This document shows, piece by piece, positions 53,626 through 63,589 of a stretch of DNA of 64,000 nucleotides. A program made the translations under genes and the position numbers. Position 1 is the stretch's first letter, and each line of letters begins with the position of its first letter. The notes below the pieces were generated by a model. The model was not told the origin of the DNA. It searched no databases and saw nothing but the letters and a program-made list of their open reading frames with translations. Source of the DNA: Periplaneta americana (lineage: Eukaryota > Arthropoda > Insecta > Blattodea > Blattidae); NCBI RefSeq assembly GCF_040183065.1, contig NC_091131.1, positions 9,044,501 to 9,108,500 of the forward strand, in the 5' to 3' direction.

Positions 53626-55044
53626 GGGCTCTTCCATATGAAATCGATCAGTAAAAAACCTCGCATTTTTTTAATACTCTAATTTTTTCCCTATTTATAC
53701 AAGGTGCTGAGGACAGTGCATTTTCAAAAATATACTATCGAAAGTCAAACGGTTTTCGTATTATTGAGCGACAAATTTATGGTATGTTATAAAAACAAGC
53801 TTCTTTCAGCGCTCAGAACTCTGGAACCATTTACTGCAGAACATTGAACGAGAGCTCATTTTGAAGCTGACATTTGGTAGGTTATGTTAAGAAGTAATCC
53901 TTATTTTTATTGTATACAGAGAGACAGATAATCTTTACTTACTTTTAGGCTTTTTGCCAATTTATAAAAATGTAAAAAAATATTGACAAAAAAAACCTTG
54001 CATTATTAAGAGGGATACGGCATTGTTTGCTTAGTGGCTCGGCAATAAGTTTCGAGGGTACGTATTAAATAAATTATTTTCACACGCCTAGACTTGAACT
54101 GCGCAGTACCGCACGCACTGGCCGAGAGATGAAGATAAGCGAGCGTTGGACGTCATTTTACTCCTGTGTTTATGAAAACTTATGATAAAGCTAGCCCAGC
54201 TATGCGCTACTAGACGAAACATCACATCACGTGTTTGTTTCCTGGCCTTGCTTGTCTCGGCTAGCTCCCGCCTCACAGTCAGCTGGTTAGTTCACGCGCG
54301 TACTATTTATTTTCTTTATTTGATATTTTCAATACTTCCTTATCAACGGTGCACCAGTAAAAAATATGTGTTTATTTGTACTTTCAATGCGGAATCTAAC
54401 CACATATTTTAAAAATATTTTTTCGTGGTCAAAGTCGTCTTAATGAAGAAAAACTAAATTTCTCCACTTCCATAAAAAAGTAAGAAAATCTATTTACACG
54501 TCAATATAAACTTTAATTCCTCAGCATCAAAATAAACCATGATTTTGATCATTGGGGTCGATACCTGTGGAGTAACGGTCAGCGCGTCTGGCCGCGAAAC
54601 CAGGTGGCCCGGGTTCGAATCCCGGTCGGGGCAAGTTACCTGGTTGAGGTTTTTTCCGGGGTTTTCCCTCCACCCAATACGAGCAAATCCTGGGTAACTT
54701 TCGGTGCTGGACCCCAGACTCATTTCACCGGCATTATCAGCTTCATTTCATTCAGACGCTAAATAACCTAGATGTTGATACAGCGTCGTAAAATAACCCA
54801 ATTAAAAAAAAAATTGATCATTGGGTGAGAGGGTTTCGGAGCCACAACAGTTTAAAGTTGGTAATTTTATGAAAATACGATAAATTTAAATATTTTAAAT
54901 TTAAACACTATGAAGGTCTGATGCCTCAAACTTTGCACAAAGCATTGTATCACAGTTGTCAACGGACAGAAAAAGTTTCTTTGTATTTAAAAATTGCAAG
55001 GTCAATTTTCTCTATATTTCGGTCGATTTGAGATGGAATAGCCC
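53626..55044. mobile_element. DNA element with 4-bp GTAT duplication, copy 2
   Basis: Left end GGGCTCTTCCATATGAAATC; reversed right end GGGCTATTCCATCTCAAATC. GTAT flanks both sides (53622-53625 and 55045-55048), the reverse complement of the ATAC found around copy 1. Without the nested SINE and its duplication it is about 1150 bp, close to copy 1 (1113 bp). The frame of about 76 codons at 54182 (starts MIKLAQLCATRRNITS) matches copy 1 over its length. Confidence 0.85.
54557..54813 (+). mobile_element. SINE A, full copy with A-rich tail
   Basis: This is the only complete plus-strand SINE A. The tRNA-like head (CCTGTGGAGTAACGGTCAGC, GGGTTCGAATCCCGG) is at the left and a run of ten A's ends it. 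A 12-bp target duplication TTGATCATTGGG (54545-54556 and 54814-54825) frames it. The undisturbed site is present in element copy 1 at about 29778-29789. Confidence 0.96.
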
Positions 55045-55088
55045 GTATTTACCTTCAAACTCACACTTCAGAAACCCCTACAGTATCT

Positions 55089-55091
<3 letters not shown>

Positions 55092-55174
<83 letters not shown>

Positions 55175-55520
55175 CCCTGGCGCTACAGCCCATGAAGGGC
55201 CTAGAGTCTAGACCGACCAGCCGGGTGCTGGCCTCACGCCCACATGCCGAAGCAGAGGTGGACGATCATCCAACCAGAATGGAGGTATCGTGTGGTTAGC
55301 ACGAATATCCCCCCAGCCGTTATAGCTAGCATTCGTAACCGGATTTCGCTACCTATCGTAGCTCCCCAAGTGCATTACGATGCTGGGTGGACACCGGTCC
55401 CATACGCTGGCCGAAATTACATGAGAAAATTTCTTCCCCCATGAGGACTCGAACCAGCGCGCATTCCGTAACGCGAGTCCTAGGCAGCTGCCTTAGACCA
55501 CGACGCCACGGCGCGGGATG
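55092..55520 (-). mobile_element. SINE E with long (ATT)n tail
   Basis: On the minus strand a tRNA-like head (GCCGTGGCGTCGTGGTCTAA, CTGGTTCGAGTCCTCATGGG) is followed by GGGAAGAAATTTTCTCATGT, GGGTGGACACCGG-type text in reverse, GGCCCTTCATGGGCTGTAGC and a tail of about 27 ATT units (55092-55172). The target duplication TACAGTATCTTTA (55079-55091 and 55521-55533) encloses the microsatellite, so the array is the SINE's own tail. The body type is one I have met in other arthropod genomes. Confidence 0.9.
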
Positions 55521-55533
55521 TACAGTATCTTTA

Positions 55534-55720
55534 TAGATTCTAAAAGAAGAATTTTGACATCCAATTTTTTTTTTCATCCAATAGTAACTAAAATTAATCA
55601 CATCTCTCAAACACTTTTTTTCTATGAAATACAATATCATTTCGATTCTATCACACCAAGATATAAATGGAAATTAACTAGCAGGTCAAGCCGATAAAGA
55701 ATCATCATCACTAACAAATA
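55534..55720. other. Unassigned DNA
   Basis: Nothing recognisable. Confidence 0.3.
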
Positions 55721-57352
55721 CAGGGACATCATTTTATTTTTACTAACATTTCTAATATTAACCTGGCTATACCTTTCGATCAACGATTAAGTACCGGAAA
55801 CACCGTTTGCTACTCCCTTCCACGACTGGAGTTCGATGATACTAGCGTAATATACAAACAAATCACTTTACTAGGTATAGGAGGGAAGAAAAGTAGTTCA
55901 TCCATTTACGTAAACTAGGAAATATCGCGATTTTGAGTTTGATAATTTTCATTATGTGTTTGTTTAATTAAAATACAGTACAGTATTAACAATGAGTGTT
56001 TTTACTCACGAACTGAGTTATCCATGCGGACGTATTCATTATGCAGTGTATATTATACTGTCTACAGCACATTAGCGTACAATATAGAGAATGAAGTTAA
56101 ATTGAAAAATAATCATAATATGGATATTTAAACACATTTTTTAAAATGGTGGCCGTTCATTTCGATACAGGCTTCAGTTTTAATGTGCATATTATCGCAC
56201 TATAGACTACTGTACGTAATTCCAATTATTGTCGTACCATCGGATCTATGCCCCTTCAGCGCTGTCGTCGTTCTTGGAAAAGTTAACGCCTCTACTCACC
56301 CCATTCCACCTGTTTCTCTCCCACTACGTCAAACAACAGGCCACGAACCTTGCCGAATAGGGATGTTGCCAAACTTTCGTCAAACAGTGTCATGTCTCTT
56401 GAATATTGCTTATAATACTGTAAGGTTAATTATTACTTATTCATAATTTAATTTAAGTAGGTCTAATGACGCTGATTGACTTATGCAAAATGCTATTACT
56501 TGCTTAATAGTATTTCTTTCACCACTCCGTGCTACAGTATTCATGTTGAGTTGACAACACTGGACTGCAAGTGCAAATAAACTGTCCCGCAAGAAGGCTC
56601 AAAATTGTGAGTAGTGGGGGAGAGAAAGAGAGAGGGATAGAAAAGACAGAAATAGGAATACAGGGAGAGAAATGAATTGCCGAGGCTGAAAAGGAATTAG
56701 GGTTCAGTTCGCATATCTTACGGGGGCACAGAACCGATGGTCAGACTATCCCAGGTTCGTACTTCGTATCAGTAACTCATGTTGAAATAATTCTGTACCT
56801 ACTCTATAAAAGAGACCTTACGTACTGTAAATTCAATCTTCACTTCTGCCCGATCCGAAAAGATAAAAATACTCAGACATGCTATCTATTGTCCAAGTGG
56901 TTACGTCGCAGCGTCGTACAAAGGGAGGAAATCACGTGACAGTTAATTACTTAATGAGGCCCTTTTATTTAAGTTACTTTAAACAACTGTATGGGTATAA
57001 TATTACGTAGACGTACAATTCCTAACAGAAATTAATGTTCTCAGAAAAGAGCTAAGACAGCCCAGCCACTAGCATTTACAGAGAGGCGAATAGAAGCAGT
57101 TGGGGGAAACCGGGATGCGACGTAGGCAAATGGAAAATGATGCACTATTGAAAGCTCTTTCGTCACTGGAAAACGCGAACATAGTTTTGGAATGTACTGT
57201 TTACTATGACCGTAAGGCTACTATGACTGTATTTGCGGTCTTGGATCTGTGTGGAGGACGGTTGAACTTCATTAGTAGAAGGGGTGGGAGTGAAGTACAT
57301 TAAAAAACTCAGGTACAATAAAAATTGAAGTAAAAATAAAATGATGTCCCTG
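55721..57352. mobile_element. DNA element, CAGGGACATC ends, copy 2
   Basis: The 1632-bp copy has perfect ends of at least 20 bp (CAGGGACATCATTTTATTTT both ways, with TTTACT following). TA flanks both sides. It keeps about 550 bp missing from copy 1, including a purine-rich GGGAGAGAAAGAGAGAGGGA tract at 56620. Frames at 56183 and 57100 are short and not recognised. It may be a longer but still non-autonomous version. Confidence 0.85.
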
Positions 57353-57697
57353 TATAAATAACTTCTCACCAGACATACGAAAAGACATCTTGCATAAGTA
57401 AATTCTAGTAAAATCATTTTGTAAACAATAAGAAATGAAAATATCTAAAGACAACCGCGAAGAACGTGTTACAATTTGGACGTATTAACGCGGTTTTCAT
57501 TTCCAGTCGTGCGTGTCTTGTCTACAGCTGCAGATGTTGCAGTTTAAATGCGGGTCGTAAGCAGGACGCAGATGCATGAAGAGAGCAGCTGTCCCCCAGT
57601 GTTGCCAACAGTTGTTCGTATAATCCCGCTAGATGGCTTTCGAAAACCCGCGAATTTCTAACAAATATCTCTAGATTTTAATGTATACTTATTATTC

Positions 57698-57698
<1 letters not shown>
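57353..57698. other. Unassigned DNA
   Basis: CAGTGTTGCCAACAGTTGTT at 57597 could be the end of an unpaired element; nothing else was seen. Confidence 0.3.
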
Positions 57699-57744
<46 letters not shown>

Positions 57745-57775
57745 TAATAATAATAATGATAATAATAATAATAAT
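57699..57775. repeat. (AAT)n microsatellite
   Basis: AAT units with GAT interruptions at a LINE 3' end. Confidence 0.95.
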
Positions 57776-58650
57776 TTATTTATTTATTTACTTATACTTA
57801 ATGTGCTGTACAACAGCCAGAGGCCAATTACAGTTCAGCACAAAGAATATAACAAAAACATTAGCAATAATTTACAATGAAAGTACAAAGAAATAATTAA
57901 ATTAATGGTAATTAATTAAAATGATAATTACAAATGAAATAATGGAATCATAAATGAAGAATGGAATCATATAAAATAATATTACAAAGATATACAAGAT
58001 TATAATACAACGACAATAATGACAATGAATGGACGGGATAAAATGGATGACTAAACTACATAGCATAATGAGCGAGAATTCAAATACATATTTAAACAAA
58101 GGATATAAATGAAAACTGATATAAAACTTCAAAATATATACTACACATTAAATGGATCCAAGGTTGATCCATGCAAATTAGCATATTTTATACATCTGCA
58201 GACCGGAGAGAGAGATTTAGAATGTCTATTGTAAAACATTTTATGATATCTTAAACCCTTAGCAGGAATACGAAGACTGATATTGCTTAGGAAAGATTCA
58301 CAATCAATATCACCCTTAATGACTTTACAAAAAAATAAGTAATCAAGATCTTGACGTCTGGCAAATAAACTACAGCAGTTAAAATATTTGCAGTTAATCT
58401 CATATTTATAATCATCAGAATTAGGTAAAAATCTATAAGAACAAAGGGAAATAAATTTTCTTTGAATATTCTCAAGCTTAGCCGAGTCAGTGGAAGTAAC
58501 AGAGTTCAGTACAGATGCATATTCAAGCTTGGATCTGACCAATGTATAGTATAAAATTAACAAACACATAGGAGTAGAAAAAGAATAAGTTATAGATCTA
58601 ATTAGACCAAGCGTTCTTAATGAATGGGTATAAATATATTGCACATGATC
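57776..58650 (-). mobile_element. Jockey-group-like LINE, 3' end
   Basis: The minus-strand frame from about 58640 to 58141 reads SLRTLGLIRSITYSFSTPMC, LYYTLVRSKLEYASVLNSVT, KLENIQRKFISLCSYRFL and RRQDLDYLFFCKVIKGDIDC. These are the blocks downstream of the catalytic site in Jockey-type reverse transcriptases (L-V-R-S-x-L-E-Y-A-S; L-E-x-I-Q-x-K-F). The predicted protein runs on into a microsatellite at its start, so it is 5'-truncated. The 3' UTR runs left to the (AAT)n array. Confidence 0.82.
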
Positions 58651-58656
58651 ATGAAA

Positions 58657-58659
<3 letters not shown>

Positions 58660-58747
<88 letters not shown>

Positions 58748-58770
58748 AATAATAATAATAATAATAATAA
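58660..58770. repeat. (AAT)n(GAT)n(AAT)n microsatellite
   Basis: About 37 triplets: AAT, then about 18 GAT, then AAT. It gives runs of I, M or H/S/L in translations on both strands. Confidence 0.96.
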
Positions 58771-59053
58771 AGGGTCAAGATAGAGCATCCACCCTCCAAT
58801 GTAACGAATATTGCACATTTTTATCATTGCCAATGTGTCGCTATAAAGCAATTTTGAACACTGTTATCACAGACACTACATATTTAAATTCTTATTGCAC
58901 GATATATCGCTGGCTAAATGTTACAAGGGTGTATGTAGTAATATTTCTGATATAGACATAGAACCTTGTAATATTGAGCCAGCAATATGTTACCGTTAAA
59001 AACCAAAATTCGATAAAACCACTTTCAATTAGTAAAAAGTAGTTTTAAAATAT

Positions 59054-59208
59054 AGATAGAAAGCGAATTTTCGTAAGATCTAGAATCAGTGACAGGTCAG
59101 GTTTGGTTTGTTTAGGTTATTTTAGGCTTTTACGAAACAAAAACCAAAACAAACCAAACCTAACCTGACACTGATTCTAGATCATACGAAAACTGACTTT
59201 CTATCTAT
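59054..59208. repeat. Hairpin with ~60-bp arms
   Basis: ATAGATAGAAAGCGAATTTT at the left and AAAACTGACTTTCTATCTAT at the right are the outer parts of near-complementary arms that also share CTAGAATCAGTG/CACTGATTCTAG and GGTTTGGTTTGTTT/AAACAAACCAAACC. The spacer is about 30 bp. Confidence 0.85.
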
Positions 59209-59235
59209 CTTTATTTGCTTAAACTAGTTTTTACT

Positions 59236-59620
59236 ATATATTATTATAATGTACCGAAGTACATATGACATTTCCATGCAGATATTCTGCGTTATCATAC
59301 GATGAAAGAGTAATGGAACGGAGAAAAATTCTCTCCGGCGCCGGGATTTGAACCCGGGTTTTCAGCTCTACGTGCTGACGCTTTATCCACTAAGCCACAC
59401 CGGATTCCACCCCGGCGTCGGAAGAATCGTCTCAGTTTTAAGTTCCAACTCTTGGGTTCCCTCTAGTGGCCGCCCTCTGCACTACGTCATAGGGTTCAAA
59501 TCCCGGCGCCGGAGAGAATTTTTCTCCGTTCCATTTCTCTTTCATCGTATGATAACGCAGAATATCTGCATGGAAATATCATATGTACTTCGGTACATTA
59601 TAATAATATATATGATATAC
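59236..59620. repeat. Palindrome containing element X
   Basis: Arms of about 125 bp (59236-59361 and 59493-59620) pair across a 131-bp spacer. They contain TACCGAAGTACATATGACAT, CAGATATTCTGCGTTATCAT and the GAGAAAAATTCTCTCCGGCG end of element X. The spacer is the rest of X on the minus strand, so the right arm holds only the last part of a second X. Confidence 0.85.
59334..59404 (-). mobile_element. tRNA-like element X, complete cloverleaf
   Basis: The 71-nt unit folds as a full tRNA: acceptor TCCGGTG/CGCCGGA (seven pairs with one G-U), D arm GCTT-AGTGGATA-AAGC, anticodon arm TCAGC-ACGTAGA-GCTGA, variable AAAC, T arm CCGGG-TTCAAAT-CCCGG. The anticodon would be GTA (tyrosine), but C replaces the universal U33 and the rest does not look like tRNA-Tyr. 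GAGAATTTTTCTCC follows. It is part of a longer repeated element, so I call it a tRNA-like SINE unit; an active tRNA gene cannot be excluded. Confidence 0.75.
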
Positions 59621-59733
59621 GTAAATTACTTCATGATTTAAGACTGCGCTTATTCCGTCGGATCCCGGCCAACTAGTCACTCATTACGAGTGCACCTCAG
59701 CACATGTGTGGACTTCGGTCCTAGGTTCATAGA

Positions 59734-59926
59734 CATCTATGACGTAGTGGAGGGCGGCCACTAGAGGGAACCCAAGAGTTGGAACTTAAAACCGAGACGA
59801 TTCTTCCGACGCCGGGGTGGAATCCGGTGTGGCTTAGTGGATAAAGCGTCAGCACGTAGAGCTGAAAACCCGGGTTCAAATCCCGGCTCCGGAGAGTATT
59901 TTTCTCCGTTCCATTACTCTTTCATG
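59734..59926 (+). mobile_element. tRNA-like element X, plus-strand full copy
   Basis: The copy includes a leader (GGGCGGCCACTAGAGGGAAC, GACGCCGGGGTGGAATCCGG), the tRNA-like unit at 59823-59893 and the GGAGAGTATTTTTCTCCGTT tail ending in TCTTTCAT. It is the reverse complement of 59290-59491 over its whole length. One acceptor pair is lost (CTCCGGA). Confidence 0.8.
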
Positions 59927-59984
59927 TAGTTTTTACTAGTTGAAACTGGTTCTGACGGATTTCGGGTTTTAACGGTAACATATA

Positions 59985-60563
59985 CAGACGTGGACAAATT
60001 ATTAGACTAAAACGTTTTTCTTGGAAACATAATATAATTCGTCATATCAACTATCAGTATAATTCACAGAGTCTCTATTATTGTAAATGTGATTGTTTAC
60101 ATCTTCTGGTATATTTTTCCAATGGTTAAGTATATTTTATCTGGCTGTGTTGGTACTACTGGTGTTTTAATTATATACTGCAGAAGATATTCAATAGTCT
60201 GTTCTCCCATGGCCTGCAAGAAGACCGGGCATGAACGAAATTGAAAATCTGTGATCTATACTGTACACGAAAGTGAACAAAAAGAGGCTTACTACAAAAC
60301 TTGGACTCATTTAAGCAATGTCTGATATCTGGCTAAATGATGCTGATATTCAAAGAAAGTGTCAAATTTTGGTTTCAGCATCCCTGACAAAATCAACGTG
60401 TTAATAAAGAATAAGGGAATGTTCACAAAATATTAGTAACTGCCAGACTCAATTTTCTGTTCGTTATTTCTGTGCAAAATACATTTTTGTTCATTATTTC
60501 TGCCGATAAATACAGCTTCGTTGCACATATAATTAATTTTGTCTAATAATTTGTCCACGTCTG
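59985..60563 (+). mobile_element. Tc1-like transposon, deleted (579 bp)
   Basis: The ends CAGACGTGGACAAATTATTA and their reverse complement lie at 59985 and 60563, each next to TA. The plus strand at about 60208-60255 reads WPARRPGMNEIENL, the last catalytic block of a Tc1 transposase (P-D/G-x-N-x-I-E-N), followed by decayed C-terminal text. All upstream domains are deleted. Confidence 0.88.
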
Positions 60564-61200
60564 TATAATATGGAATTATCACTACATTAACACATCCATT
60601 ATTTCACAAAACTAACACTGAACGAATTAAATGTAATTATGAAAGCCCCTTATAATGCTAATATGAATTTCATTTCAGAAACTGTAAAGATTAAAAACCG
60701 CTAGTATTTCCGCTAAGCGGGATAATATAATTTTACCCGCGAGTCGGTTATCCAAAAAAGCTAGATTTAGCGGGAAAACCGCTGAATTGACAACACGTGT
60801 CCCCACTCCAGTTCAACGTAACATCTGACAAAGTAACGACCGTGTATGACCGCCAGGAAACGCCTATTGTCACAGAGCAGAAAAGAATCAATAACTAGGA
60901 ACTACTACTGTTGTCACGCCAGGAGAAGACGCCTGAAGTACTTAGACGGGGCGGAGGGGAAACAGTCGCGCATGCGCACCGCGCTGTTCACTGCAATATT
61001 CCTGTTCCACAAACATCTACTGCACGTGTCTATGAGTCTTTGCGACTTTGTGAAAATAATAGCGGGGTTTTTACTGTAGTGTTTTATTAGTTTCAACAAG
61101 ACAATTGTTTTCAGTATACCGCAAATCTTTGTATTGCTTTAGTTTAGAGGAAACTAGGATTGACAATCTATAGCGAAGAAAGGAATATTATTAGAAGTGC
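60564..61200. other. Unassigned DNA
   Basis: CCGCTAGTATTTCCGCTAAG and AGCGGGATAATATAATTTTA, then TTTAGCGGGAAAACCGCTGA, repeat GC-rich GCGG words in both senses at 60700-60795. The 77-residue frame at 60846 is not recognised. Confidence 0.4.
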
Positions 61201-62140
61201 AAAATAATTCTGTGATGAAGAAAAAGAACAATAGTGCCTTTGCACCTGAGGGAGAAAAAAAACGGAAACGTCCAGACTACCGATACGCAAATGTAGATGA
61301 CTTTGATCGGAGATTGACAAAAAAGATATAATTGAGAATTTTTATTTGAAAAAGAAAGAGGGCCACCGTCGTAGCTCAGGAGGTAGCGCGTTTGCCTGCT
61401 GATCTGCAGTTGCGCTCGGGAGTAAGTTCGATTCCCGCTTGCGCTGACTACCTGGTTGGGTTTTTTCCGAGGTTTTCCCAAGCGGAAGGCGAATGTCAGG
61501 TAATCTATGGCGAATCCTTGGTTTCATTTCGCCAAATACCATCTCGCCATCATCAATTCAATCGACACTGAAGAAGCTAGTAATTATTACAGTGTCGTTA
61601 AATAACAAGTGAAAAAATAGTACCAAGCTGCAACAAACTTCTACCCTTTTACAAGAGAAAATTGATTTGAAATGAAAGTCAACATCAAGACGAATACTGA
61701 AGAAAAAGGATTTCAGGTGGAAGAAGTGTGCAGAAAAACAAATTGAGGAAAACACTGTAAATTAGAATAGGTGAAGATATCTACAGCAAATATGAAAGCT
61801 TAGGAAAGTGGAAAAACCGATTTTGTATCTGGACGAGATGCGGATAGATAGGCCTACCAATTTGACGTTTCCCAAGTGCTGGCACAATAAAAATGTTACG
61901 GGAGTTTTGACTACCACAAATGTATCCAGAACGCTCATTGTTGTCCATCAGGATGGGGGCGGTGGGGCTAATGGCTTTGTTGAGAGATTCGAGTTAATAT
62001 ACACGGCTGGAACATAAAAAGACGATTATCATGGACAGATCATACTCCAGCAATTTTGAAAAATGTGATAATGATAGTCATAGCGACAACACGGAAGATG
62101 CGGAATCTTTTATGTCTGACTCCGTTCCCGTGTAGCCAAG
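61200..62140 (+). pseudogene. IS630/Tc1-related DDE transposase, SINE-split
   Basis: The first piece (61215-61360) reads NVDDFDRR and IENFYLKKK in two frames, the start of the helix-turn-helix. After SINE B it resumes at 61620 with VPSCNKLL and, further on, FRWKKCAEKQI. The third piece (61808-62017) reads EKPILYLDEMRIDRPTNLTF, PKCWHNKNVTGV, RTLIVVHQDGG and FERFELIYTAG; the D in YLDE is the first catalytic residue (the family has T-W after it). A stop follows, then KDDYHGQ in frame. A final acidic tail (NTEDAESFMSDSVPV) ends at about 62133. Stops, frameshifts and the SINE make it dead; the later catalytic acids are missing. Confidence 0.8.
61364..61615 (+). mobile_element. SINE B, full copy, nested in a transposase gene
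   Basis: Head CGTCGTAGCTCAGGAGGTAG (box A) and AGTTCGATTCCCGCTTGCGC (box B), body GACTACCTGGTTGGG, TTTTCCCAAGCGGAAGGCGA, GTCAGGTAATCTATGGCGAA, CATTTCGCCAAATACCATCT, tail CAGTGTCGTTAAATAACAAG with A-rich end. TGAAAAAGA on the left and TGAAAAAAT on the right look like a short imperfect target duplication. This is the best SINE B copy here. Confidence 0.92.
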
Positions 62141-62556
62141 TAAGTGGATGAAGTTTTCAGGTCAGAGTGTAGCGTGAAGTTCCCCCGTCCCGCCTACCTA
62201 CTCCCCGCGCCAACTCGTAGCGCGAAGACAGTACATCGAATGAGGAAGTCGCGAACGCATGTGCCTTGAGGAGTAAGTCAATAGCAAATTTTATTCTTGC
62301 CACTGACACTGCCTCTACAGTCGTTGTTTTACTCTTAAATAATAAAAAAGAATGTTTAGTGAGATTTGCTTTTTAATGCTGACAAGGTAAGAGCTGTATT
62401 ACGTCACAATTTGCAGACGTTCATGTGAGCAGTGGAGAAAAAAAACTGTACAATATCAAGGACTTGCGATCGAGGTTAGCATTGCGGGCAAGCAGTTACA
62501 CTGCCAATATTATCTAAATAGGGGCACAATTTATTTATTTATTTATTTATTTATTA
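62141..62556. other. Unassigned DNA with (TTTA)n
   Basis: A GC-richer patch at 62180-62230, then AT-rich sequence and a short (TTTA)n run at 62530-62555 next to the Helitron end. Confidence 0.4.
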
Positions 62557-63545
62557 CTAGCCGTACCCGTGAGCTCCGCTGCACCCGTTAGAAATAAATA
62601 TAAAGTAATTACATAATTAAAATAGGACATTTGATCCAGGGAACATTCGTGTTTGATAGAAGGATAAATCGTTTATTATGTTACTTAATTTAAATTGTAT
62701 TTGCGTAATTAAAACGCGATCATTTTGATCCAGAGACCACTCATTTGGTCATAAAAATTATTTTAGGAAATACAGGAAACGAATGTACAGAATAGCCTAT
62801 CAAGTTTTCTGTGCATAAGAAGCTATTTTAATCTTACTTGTCCTCGATTCACTCAGAAGTTACTGTAATAACATTATAGCATTATGTCCATCTAGAGAAA
62901 CTACACTTTCCAATGGCGAATTAATAATTAATTATACAAATCGGTTAATTTAGCTTCCGATATTACTTCATACAAAGACAGAAACATTCTCTGTAGGCTA
63001 CCGTATGTTTCGTAGCTTTCGATTGTTGTTGTCCAAGGCCCCTTATAGACGAATTCATTTGTTTTTTAATTCATTACACGGCCTTAGATGGCAGTTATTT
63101 TACTTTTAAAACTCATTTATCTCATTAAATATCACTCCTATCAAATTTTTTCAAGGAATAAAACGTATCGGAAATTACTTTTAAAGAAACTTTTGTTATG
63201 TAACATTTCTCACAAAAATGAATAATAAGCGAGAAAAATTTGATTTATTTAATTCAGGCCCCCTTATAACCGCCCTTTTAAATAATGTATTTTGAATTCC
63301 ATATAGCCTAAAATCTAAGTTACAACGAACTTAATTTATATTCCAATTTTCATCGAAATTCGTTCAGCCATTATCGCGTGAAAAGGTAACAAACATACAG
63401 ACAGACAGACAGACATACAAACAAAAATTTCAAAAAAGCGATTTTCGGTTTCAGGGTGATTAATTATATATGTTAGGACCAATTATTTTTGGAAAATCGA
63501 AAATTACCAGGAAAATTTCGGCTAAAGATTTATTATTAGTATAGA
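62557..63545 (-). mobile_element. Non-autonomous Helitron, copy 2
   Basis: On the minus strand it starts TCTATACTAATAATAAATCT and ends GGGTGCAGCGGAGCTCACGG then GTACGGCTAG, the canonical 3' CTAG. It sits between A and T. It aligns with copy 1 (36284-37855) for most of its length, including the GTCTGTCTGTCTGTATGTTT block and GTTACCTTTTCACGCGATAA, but lacks about 580 bp of the copy 1 interior with the ATAAT array. No coding capacity. Confidence 0.85.
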
Positions 63546-63589
63546 TTTTGCTAATAATTGTAACATAAAATATAATATATACAGAAAAA

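Larger units (their letters stand above)
58985..59983. repeat. Compound palindromic region with outer inverted arms
   Basis: ATATGTTACCGTTAAAAACC at the left is answered by the reverse of GGGTTTTAACGGTAACATAT at the right, and the match continues for about 55 bp (AGTAAAAA and TTTTTACT at the inner edges). Within lie a simple hairpin (59054-59208) and inverted copies of tRNA-like element X. The region may be one element that captured the others, or a site of repeated inverted duplication. Confidence 0.75.

Noticed and set aside
59334-59893. Functional tRNA-Tyr (GTA) genes
   Set aside because: The cloverleaf is complete in one copy, but position 33 is C, the unit is embedded in a longer repeated element, and copies are broken elsewhere, so a SINE head is more likely.
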